Assembly: GCA_020443325.1 (NCBI GenBank)
Contig: JAGRIK010000339.1
Span: 1-48,484, forward strand
DNA from: Halioglobus sp.
GTDB taxonomy: Bacteria > Pseudomonadota > Gammaproteobacteria > Pseudomonadales > Halieaceae
Reading direction: 5' to 3'
DNA length: 48,484 bases
Below are positions 30,567 to 37,667 of this stretch, one piece after another. Below the pieces are notes generated by a model, which had not been told where the DNA came from, made no database searches, and was given only the letters and a program-made list of their open reading frames with translations. Each line of letters starts with the position of its first letter. Position 1 is the first letter of the stretch. A program made the position numbers and the translations under genes.

Positions 30567-30592
30567 AATGTTCTCTTCCTGATCCAATGCGC

Positions 30593-31231
30593 TTAATTGA
30601 AGATCAGTACTTCAATCGGTGTGGGGTTGTAGGCGTTGCAGGGATTGTTGAGTTGCGGACAGTTGGATATCAGCACGATGACATCCATGCTGGCGGTTAG
30701 CTCGACATATTTTCCCGCGTCGCTGATGCCATCCGCAAAGCTCAGGCCACCCTCGGGTGTAATCGGCACATTCATAAAGAAATTGATGTTGTGCGTGATA
30801 TCGCGCTTGCTCATCCCGAACTCCTCGTGCTCGGCGACAGCGAGTAACCACGAGTCGCGACAGGCGTGCATACAGCGTTTGTCCAGCGCATAGCGCACCG
30901 TATTGGACTCCGTCGCGCAGGCACCGCCCAGCGTGTCGTGGCGCCCGCAGGTGTCGGCGACGATCTCCAGCATCGGATTACCCTCGTTGCTGAACAGCAC
31001 GGAGCCTGCGGTGAGATACACATTGCCCTGTTCACGAATAGTATCGATCGCACTGTAGCGTTCGCTGGTGTCATGTTCGCTGTAGAACAGGGTGTCGGCG
31101 GCCTGGTTGCCCTCGAGGTCCAGTATGCGAATGGTCTGGCCCTTCTTCATCGGGCGCAGATAGTAATCTCCCGCCCCTACCACCTCGCGATACACCGCCT
31201 GTTCGGCTTGCAATACACTTTCCTTAATCAT
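30593..31231 (-). CDS. Carboxyguanidine deiminase subunit (DUF1989; urea carboxylase-associated protein 2)
   Basis: A 212-residue DUF1989 protein. [24 protein letters not shown], then [27 protein letters not shown]-type metal or catalytic region around [20 protein letters not shown], and [21 protein letters not shown] match UAAP2. In the characterised pathway two DUF1989 subunits form a heteromer (CgdAB) that deiminates carboxyguanidine to allophanate and ammonia. Start 31231 is chosen over ATG 31246 because GGAG lies 7 bases upstream. It sits between the other subunit and the carboxylase in the same transcript. Confidence 0.93.
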   Translation of the reverse strand: MIKESVLQAEQAVYREVVGAGDYYLRPMKKGQTIRILDLEGNQAADTLFYSEHDTSERYSAIDTIREQGNVYLTAGSVLFSNEGNPMLEIVADTCGRHDTLGGACATESNTVRYALDKRCMHACRDSWLLAVAEHEEFGMSKRDITHNINFFMNVPITPEGGLSFADGISDAGKYVELTASMDVIVLISNCPQLNNPCNAYNPTPIEVLIFN

Positions 31232-31264
31232 GGTATGTCTCCGCAATCAGTTGTCCGACGTCCC

Positions 31265-31987
31265 TCATGTGCGCCCCAGTGTGTAGAGTTCGGTATTCAA
31301 GAAACCGCGCTGGTTTTCGGCGCAGTGGTTTCTACAGATATCGTCCTCCGTCACCTCACAGCTTGTGCGAATCTCGAAACTGACAGGTTTCCGGGGGTAT
31401 TCCGATGCCGGGTTCAGGGGATGAGGACAGGTATGGAGTACGACCAGGGTATCCATTTCGAAGCGCAGGTCGATATAGCGCCCGGCTTGCGCTGCATCGC
31501 TATCGAATGTCAGTGCACCGGTGTCATCCACAGATACCTTGCTGAACAGGTTGAGATTGGCCGCGAGATCCTTTTTCCCCAGCCCATATTTGGCCACCTC
31601 CACCAGGAAAGAGTCGTAGCCGTTCAGTTGCCATTCATTGCGATACTGCTGGTAATTCCGCTCGCCCCATTTCTCTGCGACTATTTTCTTCGTGGTGTTC
31701 CCGCACACCGTGTCATGCCAGCCGGCAGAATCCTCGACGATGGAGCAGAACACGCGGCCCATGTCGGAATAGAGACAGTTGCCACGGGTTAATTTGAAGG
31801 TGTGCTGGCACTTGAGGGTATCCGGTGCGTTGTATCGCTCCAGATAGTTATAGGGATTGTAAAACAGCATGCCGACGTTGGCGCCGCCTGCGATGTCCGT
31901 CAGTCTCAGGGTCAATCCCTGCCTGATGAACAGTGACCAGTGGCTGCCGCCGGGTATCGTGTCACGATAATGAACAGAGTTGCTCAT
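31265..31987 (-). CDS. Carboxyguanidine deiminase subunit (DUF1989; urea carboxylase-associated protein 1)
   Basis: A 240-residue DUF1989 protein, paralogous to the next gene: MSNSVHYRDTIPGGSHWSLFIRQG, LRLTDIAGGANVGMLFYNPYNYLERYNAPDTLK, and the cysteine/histidine region DSAGWHDTVCGNTTKK. It ends CRNHCAENQRGFLNTELYTLGRT, with extra cysteines. It is the second subunit of carboxyguanidine deiminase. ATG 31987 is preferred because GGAG lies 7 bases upstream; in-frame upstream codons to 32059 add an unlike leader. Its start overlaps the stop of an upstream 64-codon ORF (ATGA). Confidence 0.93.
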   Translation of the reverse strand: MSNSVHYRDTIPGGSHWSLFIRQGLTLRLTDIAGGANVGMLFYNPYNYLERYNAPDTLKCQHTFKLTRGNCLYSDMGRVFCSIVEDSAGWHDTVCGNTTKKIVAEKWGERNYQQYRNEWQLNGYDSFLVEVAKYGLGKKDLAANLNLFSKVSVDDTGALTFDSDAAQAGRYIDLRFEMDTLVVLHTCPHPLNPASEYPRKPVSFEIRTSCEVTEDDICRNHCAENQRGFLNTELYTLGRT

Positions 31988-32178
31988 AGCTTGTCTCCAC
32001 CTGTTTGGATTGTTTGCCATTGGTAGCACCGCTCGCCCAGGCCAGTCGCCGGGACGCAAGGCGCCGCCAGATACACTGGCCGCGCGCGGCTTGGGGTTAG
32101 CAGATAGGGATTGAGTCCGTCAGGACGCCTGGACCACAGCATCACACTGCACCGCGGGCCGTCCCGATTGAGATACAC
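31984..32178 (-). CDS. Possible 64-residue ORF inside the guanidine operon
   Basis: An ORF from GTG 32178 filling the 233-base gap between the ABC ATPase and the first DUF1989 gene. The stop TGA overlaps the next ATG as ATGA, an arrangement that usually marks coupled real genes. The product (VYLNRDGPRCSVMLWSRRPD..., ending WQTIQTGGDKL) contains three cysteines and is not recognised. The words LVYLNRDG and PVYLAAPC weakly recall an alpha/beta hydrolase family. The frame stays open back to the ATPase stop, so the start is unsure; CAGGA lies upstream of GTG 32178. It could instead be a decayed gene or a leader. Confidence 0.35.
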   Translation of the reverse strand: MYLNRDGPRCSVMLWSRRPDGLNPYLLTPSRARPVYLAAPCVPATGLGERCYQWQTIQTGGDKL

Positions 32179-32220
32179 CAGCCAGGGCGTCCTGGTGGTG
32201 GGTGAAAGAAATAAACGCCA

Positions 32221-33129
32221 TCAATCCATGACCTCGACATCATCGCCAACATGGGTCATGCGAATCATGTGCAATTCGTCGGTGTCATCCTCCGCGGTTG
32301 GCGGGTGAATCAGTTCTTCCAGGCGTTTTTTTGTCGCGAGAAACTCGGGTGAAATCACCTGGTCGGCGGTTCTTGGCCTGGGTACCGGGACTTCGATCAA
32401 CTCTTCCACCTCACCCGGGTTTGCCTTCAGTACCAGGATGCGATCGGCAAGGTAGATAGCCTCGTCGAGGTCGTGAGTGATAAACAGCACGGTGATATCG
32501 ATATTGCGCCAGATCTCGATCAGGTTTGCCTGCATCTTGCTGCGCGTTTGCGCATCCAGCGCGCCAAATGGCTCATCCATCAACAGTATTCTGGGCTTGT
32601 TCGCCAGTGCCCTGGCGATAGCGACCCTTTGTTTCATGCCGCCGGATAACTGATGGGGATAGGCGTCTGCGAATTTTTCCAGGCCAACGAGATCGATCCA
32701 GTTCAGCGCTTCACTTTCTGCGGTGGCTTTGGTGTGCCCCTGCATCTCGAGGCCGAACATCACATTGTGTTTCACGCTTAGCCAGGGAAACAGGGTGTAA
32801 CCCTGGAAGACCATGCCGCGGTCGGGGCCGGGCTCAAAGACCGGTTTATTGTCCAGCAGCACTTCGCCGCTGCTGGGCGACTCCAGGCCGGCGAGAATCC
32901 TGATCAGCGTCGATTTTCCACAACCCGAGGGGCCGATGACGCAGACGAATTCACGCCTGTGTGTTTTGAAGTTGATGTCCCTGAGGGCGGTTACCAGCCC
33001 CTGCTGTGAGTTGAATTGCTTGCCGAGGTGTTTGACCTCGAGTATCACTTCACGCTGCTTCAATTTGTCAAACCGGGCGCTCACCGCCTCGCTTTGATCC
33101 AGGTAACTGGGGAGTTCTATCGCTGTCAT
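32221..33129 (-). CDS. ABC transporter ATPase of the guanidine operon
   Basis: A 302-residue cytoplasmic ATPase of the nitrate/taurine (SsuB/TauB/NrtD-like) group. Walker [10 protein letters not shown] is at residues 66-74, the Q-loop in [12 protein letters not shown], the signature [15 protein letters not shown], Walker [17 protein letters not shown] and the H-loop in [18 protein letters not shown]. It energises uptake with the permease and binding protein just upstream; the start lies 3 bases after the permease stop, with AAGGG upstream. Transporters of this kind co-occur with urea-carboxylase-region genes and most likely import guanidine or a guanidine compound. Confidence 0.93.
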   Translation of the reverse strand: MTAIELPSYLDQSEAVSARFDKLKQREVILEVKHLGKQFNSQQGLVTALRDINFKTHRREFVCVIGPSGCGKSTLIRILAGLESPSSGEVLLDNKPVFEPGPDRGMVFQGYTLFPWLSVKHNVMFGLEMQGHTKATAESEALNWIDLVGLEKFADAYPHQLSGGMKQRVAIARALANKPRILLMDEPFGALDAQTRSKMQANLIEIWRNIDITVLFITHDLDEAIYLADRILVLKANPGEVEELIEVPVPRPRTADQVISPEFLATKKRLEELIHPPTAEDDTDELHMIRMTHVGDDVEVMD

Positions 33130-33132
33130 TGT

Positions 33133-34101
33133 TTAACCCTTCACCTGTTCTTTTTCCCAGGGGAATAAACGCTTGCCCAGCCTGGCCAACACAATATCCG
33201 ATACCACACCAATGATGCCGATCATGATGATGGCGGCGTACACGTTGTCGAAGTTTTTGTAGCGCGCCTGCTGGGTGATAAACCAGGTAATGCCCGAACT
33301 GGTGCCGATCAGTTCGGCGACAATCAGGTACGTCCAGGCCCATCCCAACAGGATTCGCTGGTCGCGGTACAGGTCGGGCAGGATGCCCGGTATCACGACC
33401 CGGAACAGGAGCTGGAATTTTTTCGCGCCCAGCGTTAACGCCGCTTCCAGTAACGCTACATCCAGCTTGCGTGTGGTATTGGCGATGATCAGAACCTGTT
33501 GAAAGAAAGTCCCGATAAAGATAATCGCAATCTTGGGGCCATCGTGAATACCCAGAATTGCGACAGCCAGTGCGCCGAAAGCCGGCGCGGGCAGATAGCG
33601 GAAAAATTCAATGAAGGGTTCCTGCAGCCTGGAGATCGCGACATAGGTACCGCACAGCACACCAAGGGGAACCCCGATTAGCGATGACAGCGTGAAGCCC
33701 CAGAAAATCACCTGGATGCTGTGCCACAGGCTTTCGTGTAGCCACTGTTCACTGCTGCGTGTCGGTTCGGTGGTGAACGCGGTATAAAACGCAGTCGCCA
33801 CTTCATGGGGTGCCGGAAGATAGATAGGGTTAGCCCTGAAACCCTCTGGCGGCGCCGTTTTCTGCTCGGCTGCCAGAAGCTGTTGATCAAGGAACACCTG
33901 CTGCTCAACCAGCATGCCTGGCTTGAGCCAGGTGATGGAGCCGGGCTCCACAATTTCAATTTTGGGGTGCCACAAAAACGGCACATAGCTGACCAGTGAC
34001 CAAACCAGAATCGGCAACAGGAACGACAACAGGGTCAGGGTCGTAACCTGTTTTCTGGTCAGGGCCTGCCGTACAGCAAACCAGCGCGTCGATTGTGACA
34101 T
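33133..34101 (-). CDS. ABC transporter permease of the guanidine operon
   Basis: A 322-residue inner-membrane permease of the BPD_transp_1 type. The first segment is TLTLLSFLLPILVWSLVSYVPFLW. A long periplasmic stretch follows (about residues 46-105, including EAEQKT-like and ANPIYLPAPHEVATAFYTAF), larger than in most SsuC/TauC relatives. The EAA-like coupling loop is in LLEAALTLGAKKFQLLFRVVIPGILPDLY. It begins 64 bases after the binding protein gene, with a hairpin between, and its stop is 3 bases from the ATPase start. It forms the channel for the solute carried by the binding protein. Confidence 0.92.
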   Translation of the reverse strand: MSQSTRWFAVRQALTRKQVTTLTLLSFLLPILVWSLVSYVPFLWHPKIEIVEPGSITWLKPGMLVEQQVFLDQQLLAAEQKTAPPEGFRANPIYLPAPHEVATAFYTAFTTEPTRSSEQWLHESLWHSIQVIFWGFTLSSLIGVPLGVLCGTYVAISRLQEPFIEFFRYLPAPAFGALAVAILGIHDGPKIAIIFIGTFFQQVLIIANTTRKLDVALLEAALTLGAKKFQLLFRVVIPGILPDLYRDQRILLGWAWTYLIVAELIGTSSGITWFITQQARYKNFDNVYAAIIMIGIIGVVSDIVLARLGKRLFPWEKEQVKG

Positions 34102-34132
34102 GTGAGAACCCTTATACAGTCGCAGTCTGTCT

Positions 34133-34150
34133 GCCCCGCTTGCGCGGGGC
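34133..34150 (-). promoter_or_regulatory. Intercistronic hairpin between binding protein and permease genes
   Basis: A 7-base perfect GC-rich stem, GCCCCGC (34133-34139) and GCGGGGC (34144-34150), with a 4-base loop. No T run follows on the minus strand. Such stems commonly shield the 3' end of binding-protein mRNA and lower expression of the membrane parts. The role is inferred. Confidence 0.55.
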
Positions 34151-34165
34151 TGCAGTCAGGTATGC

Positions 34166-35158
34166 CTACATACCCAGTGTGATGGAAGGGTCTATATAAG
34201 AGTCGATGGCCTGCGGATCCGCGTACACCTCGTATTTGACATTGAAGTCGTCCGAGATTTTGGTTGAGCCGTACAGTGACTGAATGCCTTCTCCCTGCTG
34301 CATCACAGCTTGCGCCTCTTCAAGGCTGAGGATTTTTGTGCCATCCAGGATGGCCTTGTACTGCTCTGCGGGAAGCCCGACCCTGGCGGCCATGATAGAC
34401 AGCGCGTCGGCCTGGGTGTCCTCATCGTAGATATAATCCACCACCCTGTACCAGACTTTGGCCACTTTCTCCCAGTCTGCCTTGCGGGTGGCCAGCGATG
34501 CGGGGCTGACGGCCAGCACATCGTAGATCAGGCCCGGAGCGTTTTTCGATGTAGCCACAGCCGTTGACCCGGGCACCTGGGCCAACGCCTGACCTGAGTT
34601 GGGCTGCCAGGCAACGATGGCATCGACATCACCCGATGCCAGCACCTGGGGAGTTTCATTGGTGGGAACATTGACCAACTTGACGTCGGTTTCGGTGAGG
34701 CCTGCAGCTTCCAGCGCGTTCAGCAACAGCAAGTGGCCGACGAAGCCCACTTCGACACCGATGGTTTTACCCTTGAGGTCCGCGACCGATTTGATACCGG
34801 AGCGGGCCACGATCATGTCATTGCCGTTGCTGAAATCGTTGACGAGAATCATCACGCCCTGCGCTCCCGAGGAACCGGTGACCAGTGTGTCACCATTGGT
34901 CATGGTAACGGCGTCGAGTTTGCCTGCGGCAAAGGCGTCCATCGAGGCCACGTAATCAAACCACTCAAACTCGACGTCGACCCCCGCTTCCTCGAACCAG
35001 TCTTTTTCGATGGCGACTTCCCAGGCAACCCAGCCGGGCCAGTCACTGTAGCCAATTTTCAGGGGCTCAGCGGCCTGCGCGGCAAGGCTGAATACGGCGG
35101 CGGCAAGTGTTGCCGCAACGGCAGCGAGCATTTTTTTAATGGGTGTAACGTTGTTCAT
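34166..35158 (-). CDS. ABC transporter substrate-binding protein (urea carboxylase-region type)
   Basis: A 330-residue periplasmic binding protein of the NMT1/SsuA-like fold with a signal peptide ([22 protein letters not shown]). Following it are [56 protein letters not shown], and [26 protein letters not shown], as in the family annotated as the urea-carboxylase-region binding protein. In guanidine operons it likely binds guanidine or a guanidinium compound; that is inference. It is the first gene of the operon, right behind the riboswitch. GGAGGA precedes ATG 35158, part of which may be masked by a local ACTC/GAGT pairing. Confidence 0.93.
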   Translation of the reverse strand: MNNVTPIKKMLAAVAATLAAAVFSLAAQAAEPLKIGYSDWPGWVAWEVAIEKDWFEEAGVDVEFEWFDYVASMDAFAAGKLDAVTMTNGDTLVTGSSGAQGVMILVNDFSNGNDMIVARSGIKSVADLKGKTIGVEVGFVGHLLLLNALEAAGLTETDVKLVNVPTNETPQVLASGDVDAIVAWQPNSGQALAQVPGSTAVATSKNAPGLIYDVLAVSPASLATRKADWEKVAKVWYRVVDYIYDEDTQADALSIMAARVGLPAEQYKAILDGTKILSLEEAQAVMQQGEGIQSLYGSTKISDDFNVKYEVYADPQAIDSYIDPSITLGM

Positions 35159-35215
35159 GAGACTCCTCCAAAGAGTTGCACAGTGGCTGGTGCACGCGAG
35201 ATCCCGCTTTCGCGT

Positions 35216-35321
35216 TCTCCCGGGCTTTTATCCCTCCGTGTAACCCCCTGGTCACAGGAGGTCGATAACTCTCGGACCAGCCATCGCTGCAGCGATCTTG
35301 CGCAGCGACCGGAACCCTAGA
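35216..35321 (-). ncRNA. Guanidine-I (ykkC) riboswitch
   Basis: On the minus strand the conserved ykkC words appear in order: CTAGGGTTCCG (35320-35310), then a variable stem (TCGCTGC with GCAGCGA), CTGGTCCGAGAG (35280-35269), a second variable stem (ACCTCCTG with CAGGGGGT, loop TGAC), ACACGG, and GGATAAAAGCCCGGGAGA ending at 35216. This is the full guanidine-I consensus. It lies 57 bases before the binding-protein start. Binding of guanidine switches expression on in known examples. Downstream, ACGCGA/TCGCGT can form a further hairpin without a T run, so control of translation is likelier than termination. Confidence 0.95.
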
Positions 35322-35389
35322 TATCTATTGGTTTTGCGTACTTGTCCCTGTTAAAACGACAGGGGATCTCCGGCACTGTAGACAGGAAA

Positions 35390-35406
35390 AGCAAACATTA
35401 TGCCAA
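35390..35406 (-). promoter_or_regulatory. Sigma-54 promoter of the guanidine operon
   Basis: On the minus strand TTGGCATAATGTTTGCT reads across 35406-35390: TGGCAT with GG at -25/-24, and TTGC with GC at -13/-12, the exact spacing of the sigma-54 consensus TGGCAC-N5-TTGC. Predicted transcription start is about 35379, some 58 bases ahead of the riboswitch. Confidence 0.8.
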
Positions 35407-35478
35407 CACACCCGAAACCCACGTTCTAAAGGGACGTTAGCGGATCACATTGCGCACGATGCCTGAATACAGCGCGGG

Positions 35479-35495
35479 GGCACCGTAACGACGCA
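35479..35495. promoter_or_regulatory. Second, weaker NtrC-like site of the guanidine operon
   Basis: GGCACCGTAACGACGCA reads as an imperfect TGCACC-N5-GGTGCA palindrome with one good half. Its centre is about 108 bases upstream of the predicted start, a usual enhancer distance. Confidence 0.45.
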
Positions 35496-35501
35496 GGATA
35501 T

Positions 35502-35518
35502 TGCACCACAGTAGTGCA
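35502..35518. promoter_or_regulatory. NtrC-like enhancer site of the guanidine operon
   Basis: TGCACCACAGTAGTGCA matches the NtrC palindrome TGCACC-N5-GGTGCA at 11 of 12 defined positions. Its centre is about 131 bases upstream of the predicted sigma-54 start, just beyond the comM stop codon. Confidence 0.8.
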
Positions 35519-35534
35519 GTCGTGTCGGCGCGCT

Positions 35535-37037
35535 TCAGGCGCGATAGCCCAGCGCTTCGCTGATGTGGGGGAGGCCAATCCTCTCACAGCTTTCCAGATC
35601 TGCAATGGTGCGGGCCACCCGCAGGGTCCGGTGCAGCCCTCTGCCAGACAGGCGCATTTGCGTGGCGGCTGCTTCAAGCGCCTTTTTTTCTATGCTCCCA
35701 AGTAAGCAGGTACTTGCTAACGCATCCGGCGAAAGCCGTGCGTTGGGCACCCCCTGGCGTTGTTCCTGGCGTGCGCGGCTGCGGTTCACCCTGGCCTGCA
35801 CCGTCGCGGAGTCCTCGCCGGTATAACGGGGTGTGAGCAAGTCACCCGGCGGCAGTCGATTGACCTGTACATGCAGGTCAATACGGTCCAGCAGGGGGCC
35901 TGATACGCGCGACCGATAGCGCTGGATCTGGTCGGGTGTGCAACGACAGGGGTGCTCCGGATCGCCAAAATAGCCGCATGGGCAGGGATTCATTGCGGCG
36001 ACCAACTGGAACCTTGCTGGATAGGTGACCTGCTGGCTGGCGCGGGAGAGCGTGATTTCGCCGGATTCCATCGGTTCTCGCAGGGATTCCAGGCAGTGGC
36101 GGTTGAACTCCGGCAGTTCATCCAGGAAGAGTACGCCACTGTGTGCAAGTGATATCTCGCCGGGTCGCGGCCGACTGCCACCGCCGACAAGCGCCGCTGC
36201 CGTGGCGCTGTGATGGGGGCTGCGAAACGGCCGCTGGAAGCAGAGTCCTGTCCTGGCCGAACCGCCTTCCGACAAGCAGCCGTGGACATCGCGCAGCGCT
36301 AGGCCGGCCAGGACATCCTCTGCACTCGGCGGCGGGAGTATGCCCGGCAAGCGGCTGGCCAGCAGGGTTTTTCCGGTGCCGGGTGGCCCCCAGAGCAGCA
36401 GGTTGTGCCCGCCGCTGGCAGCAATTTCCAGTGCACGCCGCGCACCCTCCTGGCCAACAACATCCCGCAGGTCGGGGTGGGTGGGGTTGGTGGTGCACAC
36501 GTCGGCACACGCTGCGGTAATGGGTTCACTACCGTTGAGGTGGGCACACAGTGTCAGGATATCGGGCGCGGCAATGACGCCGGCGCCAGGCACGTAGGCC
36601 GCCAGTGCAGCGCTGCTGGTGGCGACCACCAGATGCCGCCCGGCCCATTTTGCAGCTGCCGCCGCAGCCACCACGCCGGGAACGGGTCGAAGGCTGCCAT
36701 CGAGCGCCAGCTCTCCCAGGAACTCGTGCCGTTGCAGTGCGTCCGCAGGCAATTGTCCCGAGGCGCTGAGAATGCCCAGGGCAATGGAGAGGTCGAAGCG
36801 ACCCCCTGCCTTGGGCAGGTCTGCCGGTGCGAGGTTGACAGTGATGCGCCTGTCGGGAAAGGTAAAATGCGAGTTGAGGATTGCGCAGCGAACCCTGTCC
36901 TTACTCTCGCGCACGGCTGTCTCCGGCAACCCGACGATATGAAAGGCAGGCAACCCATTGGATAAATGAGTCTCCACCTGCACCAGAGGGGCTTCTATGC
37001 CCGCCAGCGCCCTGCTGTAAACGACCGACAGTTCCAT
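35535..37037 (-). CDS. comM: ComM/YifB family Mg-chelatase-like AAA+ helicase
   Basis: A 500-residue AAA+ ATPase. ComM is a hexameric helicase that drives branch migration during natural transformation. The N-terminal ChlI-like domain reads MELSVVYSRALAGIEAPLVQVE...LPAFHIVGLPETAVRESKDRV. Then come the Walker A (LLWGPPGTGKTLLASRLPGILPP), Walker B (GVLFLDELPEFNR), a zinc-ribbon-like MNPCPCGYFGDPEHPCRC, and the C-terminal lid RLSGRGLHRTLRVARTIADLE. Start 37037 has GGAAGAG upstream; an in-frame ATG at 37124 adds 29 unrelated residues overlapping ubiK's surroundings. It lies 55 bases after ubiK on the same strand. Together with the pilus genes at the right it hints at natural competence. Confidence 0.95.
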   Translation of the reverse strand: MELSVVYSRALAGIEAPLVQVETHLSNGLPAFHIVGLPETAVRESKDRVRCAILNSHFTFPDRRITVNLAPADLPKAGGRFDLSIALGILSASGQLPADALQRHEFLGELALDGSLRPVPGVVAAAAAAKWAGRHLVVATSSAALAAYVPGAGVIAAPDILTLCAHLNGSEPITAACADVCTTNPTHPDLRDVVGQEGARRALEIAASGGHNLLLWGPPGTGKTLLASRLPGILPPPSAEDVLAGLALRDVHGCLSEGGSARTGLCFQRPFRSPHHSATAAALVGGGSRPRPGEISLAHSGVLFLDELPEFNRHCLESLREPMESGEITLSRASQQVTYPARFQLVAAMNPCPCGYFGDPEHPCRCTPDQIQRYRSRVSGPLLDRIDLHVQVNRLPPGDLLTPRYTGEDSATVQARVNRSRARQEQRQGVPNARLSPDALASTCLLGSIEKKALEAAATQMRLSGRGLHRTLRVARTIADLESCERIGLPHISEALGYRA

Positions 37038-37092
37038 GGCTCTTCCTTGAGCGTGTGCCTGCGTTATTGAAATGCGGGAAGGTGCTCCCTGA

Positions 37093-37356
37093 TCAGCCCG
37101 CCTTGGTAAATGCCTCCAATTCACTGGTCAACGCTTCCAGCGACGCCTCCAGCGCAACAACCCTGGCCCGGGTCCGCTTCAGAATCTCGGCCTGCGCGTC
37201 GAACTCCTCGCGGCTCACCATGTTCAAGCGTGACAGCGCTGACTGGGCCAGTGAGCGCATGTTTTTATCCACCTCGTTCTTCACGCTGCCGCCGCCGACC
37301 AGTTCGCTGACCTGCTGCAACATTTCCCAGGGTGGAGGGGGTGGTTTAAGTGCCAT
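37093..37356 (-). CDS. ubiK: Ubiquinone biosynthesis accessory factor UbiK (BMFP family)
   Basis: An 87-residue coiled-coil protein. MLQQVSELVGGGSVKNEVDKNMRSLAQSALSRLNMVSREEFDAQ and the heptad-like tail (ILKRTRARVVALEASLEALTSELEAF) are typical of YqiC/BMFP proteins, which trimerise, bind lipids and assist UbiJ in ubiquinone synthesis. The N-terminus carries a proline run (KPPPPPWE). The length is normal. It is transcribed divergently from the torF-glnK-amtB unit, sharing its upstream region, and is probably the first gene before comM. Confidence 0.9.
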   Translation of the reverse strand: MALKPPPPPWEMLQQVSELVGGGSVKNEVDKNMRSLAQSALSRLNMVSREEFDAQAEILKRTRARVVALEASLEALTSELEAFTKAG

Positions 37357-37432
37357 GAGTGTGCCGTCTTGTGCTGTATTGAAGTAAGCCGAAGTCTAGA
37401 ACATTTGGACTCGGGGGCACAGCGCAGAGTGA

Positions 37433-37449
37433 CGCACGAATACAGTGCA
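37433..37449. promoter_or_regulatory. NtrC-like site upstream of the porin-glnK-amtB operon (distal)
   Basis: CGCACGAATACAGTGCA fits TGCACC-N5-GGTGCA at 9 of 12 defined positions. Its centre is about 131 bases upstream of the predicted sigma-54 start. Confidence 0.6.
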
Positions 37450-37450
37450 A

Positions 37451-37467
37451 TGCACCAATATAGAGCA
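37451..37467. promoter_or_regulatory. NtrC-like site upstream of the porin-glnK-amtB operon (proximal)
   Basis: TGCACCAATATAGAGCA has a perfect left half (TGCACC) and a partial right half (AGAGCA). Its centre is about 113 bases upstream of the predicted start and 18 bases from the distal site, consistent with two NtrC dimers bound side by side. Confidence 0.65.
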
Positions 37468-37544
37468 ATAAAACTGCGCATCTCAACCCCGCAAAGTGCG
37501 AGAAAATATAGGTATGTTATTGAAAAATAATAAAAATAACTACT

Positions 37545-37561
37545 TTGGCACAGACCCTGCT
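37545..37561 (+). promoter_or_regulatory. Sigma-54 promoter of the porin-glnK-amtB operon
   Basis: TTGGCACAGACCCTGCT: TGGCAC (37546-37551) and CTGC (37557-37560), with the GG and GC pairs at the exact -24/-12 spacing. Predicted start about 37572, leaving a 96-base leader. The rest of the 311-base gap between ubiK and the porin gene (37357-37667) is AT-rich and shows no gene. Confidence 0.85.
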
Positions 37562-37667
37562 ATCTCACAGCGACAGATCGGTAATGCGCACGAAATGCGT
37601 CCGCAGCAATAAATTGACGCTTTGCAGAGTCTGTATTCTGACCTTACACAAACAGGAGTAGAGAAAC

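Noticed and set aside
35426-35677. An 83-codon minus-strand frame at the comM/guanidine-operon junction
   Set aside because: It overlaps the comM end in another frame and covers the NtrC-like sites; the composition is not protein-like.
37614-37639. TTGACG...TATTCT as a sigma-70 promoter before the porin gene
   Set aside because: The spacer is only 14 bases; the sigma-54 promoter upstream is far better.
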